DNA of 64,000 bases from Kaistia terrae (GTDB lineage: Bacteria; Pseudomonadota; Alphaproteobacteria; Rhizobiales; Kaistiaceae). This document shows, in pieces, positions 46,233 through 56,399 of this stretch. The translations under genes were made by a program, and so were the position numbers. Where the stretch lies: NCBI RefSeq assembly GCF_026344005.1, contig NZ_JAPKNH010000001.1, positions 930,001 through 994,000 on the forward strand. Reading direction: 5' to 3'. Positions within the stretch are counted from its first letter, which is position 1. The number at the start of each line of letters is the position of its first letter. The notes below the pieces were generated by a model. That model did not search any database and was not told the origin of the DNA. It saw nothing but the letters and a program-made list of their open reading frames with translations.

Positions 46233-47144
46233 ATGACGACGACCTACCCACGTGACCTCATCGGTTATGGCCGCAATACACCCGATCCGAAGTGGCCGGG
46301 CGGGGCGAATGTGGCCGTGCAGTTCGTCGTCAATTACGAGGAAGGCGGCGAGAGCAGCATTCTGGATGGCGACAAGTCGTCTGAGTCGCTGCTGTCGGAG
46401 ATCGTCGGTGCGCAGCCCTGGGTCGGCCAGCGCAACCTCAACATGGAATCGATCTACGAGTACGGCTCGCGCGCCGGCTTCTGGCGCCTGTGGCGGATGT
46501 TCTCCAGCCGGCAGGTCCCGGTTACCTGCTATGGCGTGACGCAGGCCATGGCCCGCAATCCGGAAGCCGTCGCGGCGATGAAGGAAGCGGACTGGGAGCT
46601 TGCCAGCCACGGCCTGCGCTGGCTCGAATACAAGGACTTCTCCGAAGAGGAGGAGCGCCGCCATATCCACGAGGCGATCCGCCTTCATACGGAAGTCGCG
46701 GGTTCGCGGCCGCTCGGCTTCTACCAGGGCAAACCCTCCGACCACACGCTGAAGATCCTGATGGAGGAGGGTGGTTTCCTTTATTCCTCCGACAGTTACG
46801 CCGACGACCTGCCCTATTGGGTGGCGGGACCGAATGGTCCGCATCTGATCATCCCCTACACGCTCGAAACCAACGACATGCGCTTTGCGACGCCGCAGGG
46901 TTTCAACTCGGGCGACCAGTTCTTCACCTACCTCAAGGACGCGTTCGACGTGCTCTATGAGGAGGGCGAGCAGGGCGCGCCGAAGATGATGAGCGTTGGA
47001 CTGCACTGCCGTCTTGTCGGCCGGCCGGGACGCGCTGCGGCGCTCGCCCGCTTCATCGACTACGTCGCCTCCAAGGAGAAGGTCTGGATCCCGCGCCGGA
47101 TCGACATCGCCTGGCACTGGCACGCGCACCACAGGCCGGCATAA
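46233..47144 (+). CDS. puuE: PuuE-type allantoinase / polysaccharide deacetylase-fold protein
   Basis: A 303-residue NodB-like carbohydrate-esterase fold. IGYGRNTPDPKWPGGANVAVQFVVNYEEGGE is the N-terminal signature (in two parts), and FYQGKPSDHTLKILMEEGGF and PYTLETNDMRFATPQGFNSG follow. These are features of the cofactor-independent allantoinase PuuE, which opens allantoin in purine breakdown. No other purine-catabolic gene is nearby, so another amide or N-acyl substrate is possible. ATG at 46233 follows GGGATCA, a weak site. Confidence 0.82.
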   Translation: MTTTYPRDLIGYGRNTPDPKWPGGANVAVQFVVNYEEGGESSILDGDKSSESLLSEIVGAQPWVGQRNLNMESIYEYGSRAGFWRLWRMFSSRQVPVTCYGVTQAMARNPEAVAAMKEADWELASHGLRWLEYKDFSEEEERRHIHEAIRLHTEVAGSRPLGFYQGKPSDHTLKILMEEGGFLYSSDSYADDLPYWVAGPNGPHLIIPYTLETNDMRFATPQGFNSGDQFFTYLKDAFDVLYEEGEQGAPKMMSVGLHCRLVGRPGRAAALARFIDYVASKEKVWIPRRIDIAWHWHAHHRPA

Positions 47145-47205
47145 ACGGCAGGCTCCTGCGGCTTTTGCTTGAATTGGCTGGGTTCAGCGGATACTCCCAT
47201 CAGGC

Positions 47206-49464
47206 ATGGGAAAAGCGCTGATTCCGCCGGATGGCGGCCATGTCGAAAGCATCAATCTTCGGGACGCTCTTGAAGAGCGTTATCTCGCCTACGCGCTCTC
47301 GACCATCATGGGTCGAGCGCTGCCGGACGCGCGAGACGGGCTGAAGCCTGTCCACCGCCGCATCCTGTACGGCATGCACCTGCTGCGGCTCAGCCCGGAT
47401 TCGGCCTTCAAGAAGTCCGCGAAGATCGTCGGCGACGTGATGGGCTCGTTCCATCCGCATGGCGACCAGTCGATCTATGACGCGCTCGTGCGATTGGCGC
47501 AGGACTTCTCCTCGCGCTATCCGCTGGTCGACGGCCAGGGCAATTTCGGCAACATCGACGGCGACGGCGCAGCGGCATACCGCTACACCGAAGCGCGCAT
47601 GACCGCCGTCGCGCAGATGCTGCTCGAAGGGATCGACGAGGATTCGATCGATTTCCGCGAGAATTACTCCGGCGATCTGAAGGAGCCGGTCGTCCTGCCG
47701 GCGAGCATCCCGAACCTGCTCGCCAACGGCACCTCCGGCATCGCCGTCGGCATGGCCACGTCCGTGCCGCCGCACAACATCGCCGAGCTTTGCGACGCTT
47801 CGCTGGTCCTGATCCAGAACCCGGACGCGACGACCGAGGAACTGGTCCAGCACGTTCAGGGCCCGGATCTGCCGACCGGCGGCATCATCGTCGACAACCG
47901 GGCGCAGATCACCGAGGCCTATCGCACCGGCAAGGGCGGCTTCCGCGTTCGCGCGCGCTGGCATGTCGAGGATCAGGGTCGCGGCACCTATCTGATCGTC
48001 ATCACCGAGATCCCCTATCAGGTGCAGAAGTCGCGCCTGATCGAGAAGATCGCCGAACTGATCCAGACGCGAAAAGTGCCGCTGCTGGCGGACGTCCGCG
48101 ACGAGTCTGCCGAAGACATCCGCGTCGTGCTGGAGCCGCGCGCCCGCACCGTCGACGCGGCGCTGCTGATGGAGTCACTCTTCAAGCTCACCGAGCTGGA
48201 GAGCCGCATCTCTCTCAACATGAATGTCCTTTCGAAGGGCATCGTGCCGAAGGTGATGAACCTCGGCGAGGTTCTGCGCGAATGGCTGGAGCACCGCCGT
48301 GAGGTGCTGGTAAGGCGCTCGGCGTTCCGCCTGGCCCAGATCAAGCATCGCCTCGAAGTGCTGGAAGGCTATCTCGTCGCCTACCTGAACCTCGATGAGG
48401 TGATCCGGATCATCCGCTATGAGGATGAGCCGAAACAGGAGTTGATGAAGACCTTCTCGCTGACCGATTTGCAGGCCGAGTCGATCCTCAACATGCGCCT
48501 GCGCTCTTTGCGCAAGCTTGAGGAATTCGAGATCCGCAGCGAGCACGAAAAGCTCTCGGCCGAGATGGCCGAGATCGAGGCGCTGCTCGGGTCCGAGGAC
48601 AAGCAGTGGAAGACGGTGGCCTGGCAGATCAAGGAGGTCCGCAAGACCTTTGGCCCGGAAACCGAACTGGGCAAGCGACGCACCGGCTTTGCCGACGCAC
48701 CGTCGCATGATGTCGAGGATATCCAGCAGTCGATGATCGAGCGCGAGCCGGTCACCGTCGTCGTTTCCGAAAAGGGCTGGATCCGCGCGCTGAAGGGCTA
48801 TGTCAGTGATTTCACGACGCTGACCTTCAAGACCGATGACAGCCTGAAGATGGCGTTCCACGCCGAGACGACGGACAAGCTGCTGGTGTTCTCCACCGGC
48901 GGCAAGTTCTACACGCTCGGCGCCGACAAGCTGCCGGGCGGTCGCGGCCATGGCGAGCCGATCCGCCTGATGGTCGATATGGACAACGCCCAGGACATCG
49001 TCACGGTCTTCGTCCACAAGCCCGGCCGCAAGCTGCTGATCGCCTCGACGGACGGGCGCGGCTTCGTCGTGCCGGAGAGCGAAGTCATCGCCAATACCCG
49101 CAAGGGCAAGCAGGTGCTGAATGTCGACGGCACCGAGGAAGCGCGGGTCTGTGTCGAGGCGGCGGGCGATCTCGTCGCCATCATCGGCCAGAACCGCAAG
49201 TTCCTGATCTTCCCGGCCGAGCAGATTCCGGAAATGACGCGCGGCAAGGGCGTTCGCCTGCAGCGCTACAAGGATGGCGGGCCTTCCGACGTCCGCTTCT
49301 TCTCGACGGCCGAGGGCCTGACCTGGATGGATTCATCCGGCCGGAGCTTTACCCGTACGATCGATGAGCTGCGGGCGTGGGTGGCGGAACGTGGCCAGGC
49401 CGGCCGGTTGCCGCCGGACAAGTTCCCCAAGACGAATAGTTTTGGAACGCCGCCGCTGAAGTAG
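47206..49464 (+). CDS. parC: DNA topoisomerase IV subunit A
   Basis: Type IIA topoisomerase subunit of 752 residues that separates replicated chromosomes with ParE. Catalytic Y127 is in [10 protein letters not shown]. The early block [28 protein letters not shown] is classical, and the C-terminal part has six-bladed beta-pinwheel-like repeats ([31 protein letters not shown]). At the quinolone-contact helix the sequence is [11 protein letters not shown]88 and D92 replace the Ser80 and Glu84 of E. coli ParC. Single gene with a repeat after it. Confidence 0.97.
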   Translation: MGKALIPPDGGHVESINLRDALEERYLAYALSTIMGRALPDARDGLKPVHRRILYGMHLLRLSPDSAFKKSAKIVGDVMGSFHPHGDQSIYDALVRLAQDFSSRYPLVDGQGNFGNIDGDGAAAYRYTEARMTAVAQMLLEGIDEDSIDFRENYSGDLKEPVVLPASIPNLLANGTSGIAVGMATSVPPHNIAELCDASLVLIQNPDATTEELVQHVQGPDLPTGGIIVDNRAQITEAYRTGKGGFRVRARWHVEDQGRGTYLIVITEIPYQVQKSRLIEKIAELIQTRKVPLLADVRDESAEDIRVVLEPRARTVDAALLMESLFKLTELESRISLNMNVLSKGIVPKVMNLGEVLREWLEHRREVLVRRSAFRLAQIKHRLEVLEGYLVAYLNLDEVIRIIRYEDEPKQELMKTFSLTDLQAESILNMRLRSLRKLEEFEIRSEHEKLSAEMAEIEALLGSEDKQWKTVAWQIKEVRKTFGPETELGKRRTGFADAPSHDVEDIQQSMIEREPVTVVVSEKGWIRALKGYVSDFTTLTFKTDDSLKMAFHAETTDKLLVFSTGGKFYTLGADKLPGGRGHGEPIRLMVDMDNAQDIVTVFVHKPGRKLLIASTDGRGFVVPESEVIANTRKGKQVLNVDGTEEARVCVEAAGDLVAIIGQNRKFLIFPAEQIPEMTRGKGVRLQRYKDGGPSDVRFFSTAEGLTWMDSSGRSFTRTIDELRAWVAERGQAGRLPPDKFPKTNSFGTPPLK

Positions 49465-49483
49465 GGGCGACCCTGCCATTCTT

Positions 49484-49606
49484 CACCTCTCCCTAAGGGA
49501 GAGGTCGGAGCGAAGCTCCGGGTGAGGGTTTAGGGAACTATCCGGTAAGGTCTTAAACCCTCACCCGCCGCCCTTCGGGCGTCGACCTCTCCCTCAGGGA
49601 GAGGTG
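49484..49606. repeat. hairpin repeat between parC and bpt
   Basis: Outer arms CACCTCTCCCTAAGGGAGAGG (49484-) and its complement up to 49606 pair almost perfectly; each arm is itself a stem-loop (CTCCCT..AGGGAG). Inside are a GGAGCGAAGCTCC stem and GGGTGAGGGTTT / AAACCCTCACCC. Related to the element in the thuA-thuB gap. Confidence 0.85.
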
Positions 49607-49630
49607 AGGGCCTTGCTTACCTGAAGGCGA

Positions 49631-50389
49631 TCACTCGCTGCCCTGGCCCGCTGGTTCCCAGCCGCGCGGGCCGAGATGCTGCTGGGGCTTGAAGCGGGCC
49701 TTGTAGGCCATCTTCTTCGAGCCATCGACCCAATAGCCCAGATAGACATAGGGCAGGCCCATCCGACGGGCGCGGCGGATGTGATCAAGGATCATCAGCG
49801 TTCCGAGCGACCGGTCGATGAAATCCGGCTCGTAGAACGAGTAGACCATCGACAGGCCATCCGAGAGCAGGTCGGTCAACGCGGTCGCGATCAGCGGGCC
49901 TTCGCCCACGCCGGTGATGCCGCTATCCGGCCCGCGAAACCGGTACTCAACCAGCATCGTGTCGACATGCGTGTCCTCGACCATCATCGCATAGTCGAGC
50001 ACGGTCATGTCGGCCATACCGCCCTGCGAATGGCGGGCGTCGAGATAGGCGCGGAAGAGCGAATATTGTTCTGAGGTCGGCGCCGCGTCGACGCGTGTCC
50101 CGATCAGATCGTTATTCTTTTCGAGCACACGCCGAAAACTGCGCGTCGTTTCGAACAGGTCGACGGGGACGCGGATGGAGACGCAGGCCTTGCAGGCCTC
50201 GCAGGCCGGCCGGTAGGCGATATTCTGGCTGCGCCGGAAACCACCCTGCGTCAGCACTTCGTTCAAGGCCGAGGCCTTGTCGCCGACGAGATGCGTAAAA
50301 ACCTTCCGCTCCATCTGGCCCGGCAGATAGGGGCAGGGCGATGGAGCGGTGAGGAAGAATTGCGGCGTTTCGGTCGAGTGATGGGTCAT
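49631..50389 (-). CDS. bpt: aspartate/glutamate leucyltransferase (Bpt) of the N-degron pathway
   Basis: Transfers Leu from leucyl-tRNA to proteins starting with Asp or Glu, marking them for ClpSAP. The 252-residue protein has [18 protein letters not shown] near the start, [22 protein letters not shown] with a Cys cluster, RFRRVLEKN-like [32 protein letters not shown] and [18 protein letters not shown]. All are typical of the bacterial Bpt/Ate group. Many databases call it arginyltransferase; the short bacterial form is normally leucyl-specific. Confidence 0.9.
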   Translation of the reverse strand: MTHHSTETPQFFLTAPSPCPYLPGQMERKVFTHLVGDKASALNEVLTQGGFRRSQNIAYRPACEACKACVSIRVPVDLFETTRSFRRVLEKNNDLIGTRVDAAPTSEQYSLFRAYLDARHSQGGMADMTVLDYAMMVEDTHVDTMLVEYRFRGPDSGITGVGEGPLIATALTDLLSDGLSMVYSFYEPDFIDRSLGTLMILDHIRRARRMGLPYVYLGYWVDGSKKMAYKARFKPQQHLGPRGWEPAGQGSE

Positions 50390-50465
50390 CGCACAACGGG
50401 CCCGGACGATTCAGGCATATACCAACGATAGTACGCCAACACCGGGAGCCAATAGCGAAATTTAA

Positions 50466-50966
50466 TCAGCGCCGGGTCCGCATCAGCGGGCCGGCGTTGA
50501 GAATGACCGTGCCGAGCAGCATGTCCTGCAGCAGGCGCTTGCGATTGGAGAACAGGCCAACCAGCAGCACCAGCGGCGTCAGCACCGAGATCGAGAACCA
50601 GAAGATCAGCGCATGCGCGGCGGCGATGATCACGCCGATGCGCTGCCCGTCGGTGCTGCGGATCGTTACGCCGGCCATGCGCATGCCCGGTGTCGCCGCC
50701 TTGGGGCCGCCCAGCGTCAAGCCGATATAGAGCAGGGCGACGATGGCGAACATCGGCAGGGCGAACAGGAACCACGCCAGCCCGAAGGTGAAAACGCCCA
50801 TTGCCAGGATGACCAGCGACGCCAGCAAGAGAAAGAAACCGATCAAAATCGCGTCGATGATGCACGCAAAAAAGCGCTTCGACAGCACGCCGTCAAAGAG
50901 TTCGGGTTCGCGCACGGGGTCGAAAACCATACCGTCGGAACGATAAGCGTCATCGTAGTGCGTCAT
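50466..50966 (-). CDS. RDD family membrane protein
   Basis: A 166-residue protein with about three hydrophobic segments. The RDD-type motif FFACIIDAILIGFFLL shows the Arg-Asp-Asp region degenerated to KRFFACIID, and GGPKAATPGMRMAGVTI is the second conserved part. The family is of unknown role, in some cases tied to Na+/H+ exchange. The ATG at 50964-50966 is preceded by AGGAAACGACC; a start 8 codons upstream is possible. Between bpt and the threonine ammonia-lyase gene. Confidence 0.82.
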   Translation of the reverse strand: MTHYDDAYRSDGMVFDPVREPELFDGVLSKRFFACIIDAILIGFFLLLASLVILAMGVFTFGLAWFLFALPMFAIVALLYIGLTLGGPKAATPGMRMAGVTIRSTDGQRIGVIIAAAHALIFWFSISVLTPLVLLVGLFSNRKRLLQDMLLGTVILNAGPLMRTRR

Positions 50967-51051
50967 GGTCGTTTCCTGCTCGAGTCTCATTGTTATCAAA
51001 TGGGAGGCACTGAACTCTCATACAAGAAGATCGACGTTCCGGCTGCCTGCC

Positions 51052-52314
51052 TCAGGGCGGATCCATGCGCTGTACAGAGTAATGGCGCGCTTCCAGGGCG
51101 GCAACGATCTCTCGCGCGTGGTCGGGGCCGTGCGTCTCGATCGTCACGTCCAGACTGGCGCCCTTCGCCGGCACCGAGAGCAGATGGCGATGATGCGATA
51201 CTTCCAGGATGTTGCCGCCGCAATTGCCGATCGTCTCGGCGATGTCGGCCAGCACGCCCGGGCGGTCGGGGATGGTCATGCGCACGGCGACAATGCGTTC
51301 CGAACGGGCCAGTTCGCGCACCATGATCGAGGCGGCGATGCGCGGATCGATATTTCCGCCGGTCAGGACCAGCCCGACCCGTTTGCCCCGGAAGCGGTCC
51401 GGGTCGGCCAGCATGGCGGCAAGCCCCGCCGCACCGGCCCCTTCGGCCATGGTTTTTTGCAGCGTCAGATAGGCGTTCACGGCGCGCTCAATGGTCGTCT
51501 CGGAGACCAGGACGACGTCGTCGACACATTGGCGGACGATTTCCAGCGTCAGGACGCCGACATTCTTGACGGCGATGCCCTCGGCGAGGGTGTTGCCGCC
51601 GCATTCGCTCTCGACGCCGTCCAGCGCCGCCCGGATCGACGGATAGAGTTCGGTCTCCACGCCGATCACCTGCGTGTGGGGCGCCAATGCCCGGGTCGCG
51701 ATGGCGATGCCGCTGATCAGTCCGCCGCCGCCGACCGGCACCAGGATGCAGTCGAGCTCCGGCCCATCTTCGATCATTTCGAGGCCGACCGTGCCCTGGC
51801 CGCGAATGACATGCGCATCGTCATAGGGATGGACCCAGATGGCGCCGGTTTCATTGGCGATCGTGGCGGCGATCAACTGGCAGGCCGCCAGCGTCTCGCC
51901 CTCGACGACCACCTTGGCGCCAAACGCTTGCGTCGCCTCGACCTTCACGAACGGCGTCGTCTTCGGCATGACGATGGTAGCCGGAATGCCGAGCCGCTGG
52001 GCGTGATAAGCGACCGCCTGGGCGTGGTTGCCGGCGGACATGGCGACGACGCCATTGGCGCGTTCTTCTGCTGTCAGCGACAGCAGCTTCACCAGCGCGC
52101 CGCGTTCCTTGAACGACGAAGTCACCTGCAGATTGTCGTATTTGACGTGGACCTCGGCCCCTGTCAGCCGCGACAGGCGAGGGGCGGGCAGGAAGGGAGT
52201 CCGGATCAGGACGCCGTCGATCTGCCGGGCAGCGTCGCGAATGTCCGCAAGCGTCGGGATCCCGGCCGTCAAAGGCGAGGTCGACGATGTCTCAGCCGGC
52301 GATCTTTTGGTCAT
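51052..52314 (-). CDS. threonine ammonia-lyase (TdcB/IlvA, with ACT domain)
   Basis: PLP enzyme of 420 residues converting threonine to 2-oxobutanoate and ammonia. The PLP lysine lies in SSFKERGALVKL; SAGNHAQAVAYHAQRLGIPATI, VPVGGGGLISG and LTGGNID are the phosphate and cofactor loops. The C-terminal ACT domain (RMTIPDRPGVLADIAETIGN) is single, fitting the short regulated form. ATG at 52312-52314 has a strong GGAGG; an upstream GTG overlaps the preceding stop. Together with cimA this gives two routes to 2-oxobutanoate. Confidence 0.9.
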   Translation of the reverse strand: MTKRSPAETSSTSPLTAGIPTLADIRDAARQIDGVLIRTPFLPAPRLSRLTGAEVHVKYDNLQVTSSFKERGALVKLLSLTAEERANGVVAMSAGNHAQAVAYHAQRLGIPATIVMPKTTPFVKVEATQAFGAKVVVEGETLAACQLIAATIANETGAIWVHPYDDAHVIRGQGTVGLEMIEDGPELDCILVPVGGGGLISGIAIATRALAPHTQVIGVETELYPSIRAALDGVESECGGNTLAEGIAVKNVGVLTLEIVRQCVDDVVLVSETTIERAVNAYLTLQKTMAEGAGAAGLAAMLADPDRFRGKRVGLVLTGGNIDPRIAASIMVRELARSERIVAVRMTIPDRPGVLADIAETIGNCGGNILEVSHHRHLLSVPAKGASLDVTIETHGPDHAREIVAALEARHYSVQRMDPP

Positions 52315-52328
52315 TGAGCCTCCAGACT

Positions 52329-53705
52329 TCACGATAGGCGCGTTCCACGTCCCTCTTCCAGCACTGCACTCCGGCCGAGCAGGCCGTCTGGACGCAACAG
52401 GAACAGCAGTGTGAGGGCCGAGAGTACGACGATGTCGCGCGAAGATGAGTCGAAATAGGCGGACCAGAGGGTTTCGAGCGTGGCGATCAGCAACCCGCCG
52501 AGCACCGCGCCCAGCAGCGACCCGGCCCCGCCGACCAGGCTTGCCAGCAGCGCCTTCAGCCCGACGATCAGGCCCATGGAAAAGTTGATCGTGCCATAGC
52601 TCAGGGCGAGGACGACGCCGCCGCCGGCGGCAAGTGCCGATGCGAGGACCAGCGTACCCGTCGTGACCAGCGCCGGGTTGATGCCTGACAGCCGCGCCAT
52701 CACCCCGTCATCCGCCACGGCCCGCCAGGCCCGGCCGAAGGGCGTGATCCGCATGAGGATCAGGACGGCAGCCAAGACGAGCGCGGAGACTGCGATGATC
52801 AGCAGGCGCATCTCGGTGATGACGACGGGAAAGGCGCCGCCGGTCAGGAGCACCGGCGTTTCCAGAATCGGGTCGATCCAGATTTCGCGGGCGCCCTGTG
52901 TCAGGCGGAGCATTTCGGAAAGTGCGACGCCGAGGCCGATCGTGGCGATGATGAAGGCGCGGTCCGGCCGGTTGATAAGCGGCAGGACGACAGTGCGCCC
53001 GACCAGCCAACCCCAGAGCGCCGCCAGCGCGACCGCGCAGGCAAGCGTCAGCCCGATGGTGGCGGCCAATCCAAGCGAGGGCATGGAAGCGGCTGCGACG
53101 ATGCCGAAGATCGCGCCATAGCCGCCGATCACGGCGATCTGGCCAAACGCCATGTTGATGCGCCGGATCAAGCCGTAAATCAGCGCAAAGGCCAGCGCCA
53201 GCGGCGAATAGAGCGCCGCGAGATTGAGGATGTTGGTGAGTTGCTGAAGCGCGAAGCCGACCGATTTCGCCGGGGCCCAGGAAAAGACCTGGAGGGTCGG
53301 CGGTTGCCAGTTCGTCTCGGCCACGGCCCGGTCAACCGCGGCATCCTGGGACAGGAACCAGCGATACATCGTCAAGAGTTGCCGCTCCGAGAGCACGCCG
53401 TCATAGCCGCGAACGCCGATGACGTCGCGCCGGCCAGTTTCCAGCGTGCCGCCGCCAAAAGCACAGTCGACATAGAGCGGCAACGGCATCTTGGGGACGC
53501 TGTAGTTCACCCGCACCGCGTGGCTGACACCGACGAGCGGGATCACCGACTGGATGGTGACCTTCTGATTTTCCGGGGCGACGGCCGTGGCGACCGCCAC
53601 GCAGATGCGAGCCTGCTGGCGGTCGACATCCGAGCATGCGGAAAGCAGCGCTGTCGCGCAGAACAGGAGCGCCACGACTATGGCCGTTCTGGCCGCCCCC
53701 ATCAT
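52329..53705 (-). CDS. LivH-type branched-chain amino acid permease with N-terminal lipobox domain
   Basis: A 458-residue protein. The C-terminal 300 residues are a LivH permease: LIYGLIRRINMAFGQIAVIGGYGAIFG, FIIATIGLGVALSEMLRL, GLKALLASLVGGAGSLLGAVLGG and LLFLLRPDGLLGR. Before it are 150 residues not found in ordinary LivH: a signal stretch with lipobox LSAC (C24) and a periplasmic-type domain (VPKMPLPLYVDCAFGGGTLE). No LivM, ATPase or binding protein is near. It lies 13 bp after hemB and 14 bp before the threonine ammonia-lyase gene. Confidence 0.8.
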   Translation of the reverse strand: MMGAARTAIVVALLFCATALLSACSDVDRQQARICVAVATAVAPENQKVTIQSVIPLVGVSHAVRVNYSVPKMPLPLYVDCAFGGGTLETGRRDVIGVRGYDGVLSERQLLTMYRWFLSQDAAVDRAVAETNWQPPTLQVFSWAPAKSVGFALQQLTNILNLAALYSPLALAFALIYGLIRRINMAFGQIAVIGGYGAIFGIVAAASMPSLGLAATIGLTLACAVALAALWGWLVGRTVVLPLINRPDRAFIIATIGLGVALSEMLRLTQGAREIWIDPILETPVLLTGGAFPVVITEMRLLIIAVSALVLAAVLILMRITPFGRAWRAVADDGVMARLSGINPALVTTGTLVLASALAAGGGVVLALSYGTINFSMGLIVGLKALLASLVGGAGSLLGAVLGGLLIATLETLWSAYFDSSSRDIVVLSALTLLFLLRPDGLLGRSAVLEEGRGTRLS

Positions 53706-53718
53706 CGGCGCGTCCCTA

Positions 53719-54771
<1,053 letters not shown>

Positions 54772-54834
54772 TTAGCACCGGGAACACCGGTCGCAAGCGC
54801 CGCGCTGTCGCGCCCTCGAATGGTATGGAGCGAC

Positions 54835-56121
54835 TTAGCTCTTTCGGACGAGAACCTTGTCGATCCGGCGGCCGTCGAGGTCAACTACCTCGAAGATCCA
54901 GTCCTCGTATGTGAAGAATTCGCCCGGCACGGGGATATGGCCGAGGTGGTGCAGCATGAAGCCGGCGACGGTGGCAAAGTCCTCGTCGCGGCCGAGGTCC
55001 TTGAGGCCAAGCGTGCGCTCGGCCGTATCGATCGGCGCGCTGCCGTCGATCAGCCACGAACCGTCGGCGCGCTGGATCGCGTCCGGCACGTCGTCGCCCT
55101 CGTGCTCCGGCATATCGCCGGCGATCGCTGTCAGGATGTCCATCGGCGTCACGACACCCTGGAAGCTGCCATACTCGTCCAGCACGACCGCCATATGGAC
55201 GCTCGACGTCTTGAAACGATCGAGCACCTTCAGGATCGGCATGCGCTCGTCGACATAGAGCGGCTCCCGGATTACCGGCGTCAGATCAACGGTCTGGCCC
55301 TTGTAGATCTGCTCCAGCAGGTCCTTGGCGTGGACGATGCCGATAACGGCATCGATCTCGCCACGGCTGACCGGGAAGCGCGAATGGCCGGATTCGATGA
55401 CCGCGTCGCGGATGTCGCCCGGGCTATCCTCGGAATCGAGCCAGACGACGTCGGGTCGCGCCACCATGATCGTGCGCACCGAACGGTCGGCGACGCGGAT
55501 CACCGCCTCGATCATTTCGCGCTCGGCCTGATGGAAGACACCGGCTTCGGTGCCTTCGGCGATCATGGTCTTGACCTCTTCCTCGGTCACGCCGCGCTCG
55601 TCATTCTCCTGTTTGCCGAGAATGCGCAGCACGGTGTTCGTCGAAAGGCGCAGGAACCAGACGACCGGCAGTGCGAATCGTGCGAGCAGGCCGACCGGCC
55701 GCGCGACGAAGCAGGCGAGCCGTTCGGGGTTGGTCAGCGCCAGGCGCTTGGGCACCAGCTCGCCGCAGATCAGCGAGAAATAGGCCAGCCCGACCACGAC
55801 GATGACGGTCGCGATCGTCGAAGCGCGTGCGCCGAGGCTCGGGAATTCATAGAGCAGGAATTCGGTCAGCGGCGTTGCCAGCGCGGCCTCGCCGAACGCG
55901 CCGGACAGGATGGCGACGAGCGTGATGCCGATCTGGACCGCCGACAGAAAGCCGGTCGGGTCCTCCGACAGCTTCAGGGCGGTCGAGGCGCCACGGACGC
56001 CTTCGCTGGCCATGAACTGCAGACGGGCGGGGCGGGATGAAACGACGGCGATCTCGGATAGAGCAAAGAAGCCGTTGAAAGCGATCAACACAGCGATGAT
56101 CAGAAGGTCTTGCCAGGGCAT
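54835..56121 (-). CDS. CNNM/CorC-type transporter with CBS domains (HlyC/CorC family)
   Basis: A 428-residue protein: DUF21 membrane domain of about four segments (residues 1-190, starting LLIIAVLIAFNGFFALSEIAVVSS), two CBS domains (about 205-335, with VRTIMVARPDVVWLDSED and MPILKVLDRF...VVLDEYGSFQGVVTPMDIL) and a C-terminal CorC_HlyC domain (GRDEDFATVAGFMLHHLGHIPVPGE). Family members handle Mg2+ or other divalent cation efflux; older labels of hemolysin are misleading. Starts 278 bp from the divergent enoyl-CoA hydratase gene. Confidence 0.9.
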   Translation of the reverse strand: MPWQDLLIIAVLIAFNGFFALSEIAVVSSRPARLQFMASEGVRGASTALKLSEDPTGFLSAVQIGITLVAILSGAFGEAALATPLTEFLLYEFPSLGARASTIATVIVVVGLAYFSLICGELVPKRLALTNPERLACFVARPVGLLARFALPVVWFLRLSTNTVLRILGKQENDERGVTEEEVKTMIAEGTEAGVFHQAEREMIEAVIRVADRSVRTIMVARPDVVWLDSEDSPGDIRDAVIESGHSRFPVSRGEIDAVIGIVHAKDLLEQIYKGQTVDLTPVIREPLYVDERMPILKVLDRFKTSSVHMAVVLDEYGSFQGVVTPMDILTAIAGDMPEHEGDDVPDAIQRADGSWLIDGSAPIDTAERTLGLKDLGRDEDFATVAGFMLHHLGHIPVPGEFFTYEDWIFEVVDLDGRRIDKVLVRKS

Positions 56122-56399
56122 GTGTCGTTTAGCGCGCGGCGATCATTGAGGAGGGCACCATGGGTTCCATTTGGCCGTAGAAAAAAGGCCGGCAAGCAGG
56201 GCCGAACGGCCGTGCTCCGGAGTATAACTTCGCATCATCTATCTCGACATGGCGCTGATCATATCGAACGCGGCTTGTTCTCGCCAGCGGACAGATGAAG
56301 CAATCGCGGGCGCTCGAATGAGGTGGGGACGGAGCCGATCCACCCTTGCCGCAAAGTCCTCTCCGTTTACCATCGGCGGCTTCGAGCGCCGGAGGCAGA

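Noticed and set aside
54835-56121. Hemolysin label for the CNNM/CBS protein
   Set aside because: DUF21, CBS and CorC_HlyC domains define a cation transporter; there is no toxin feature.
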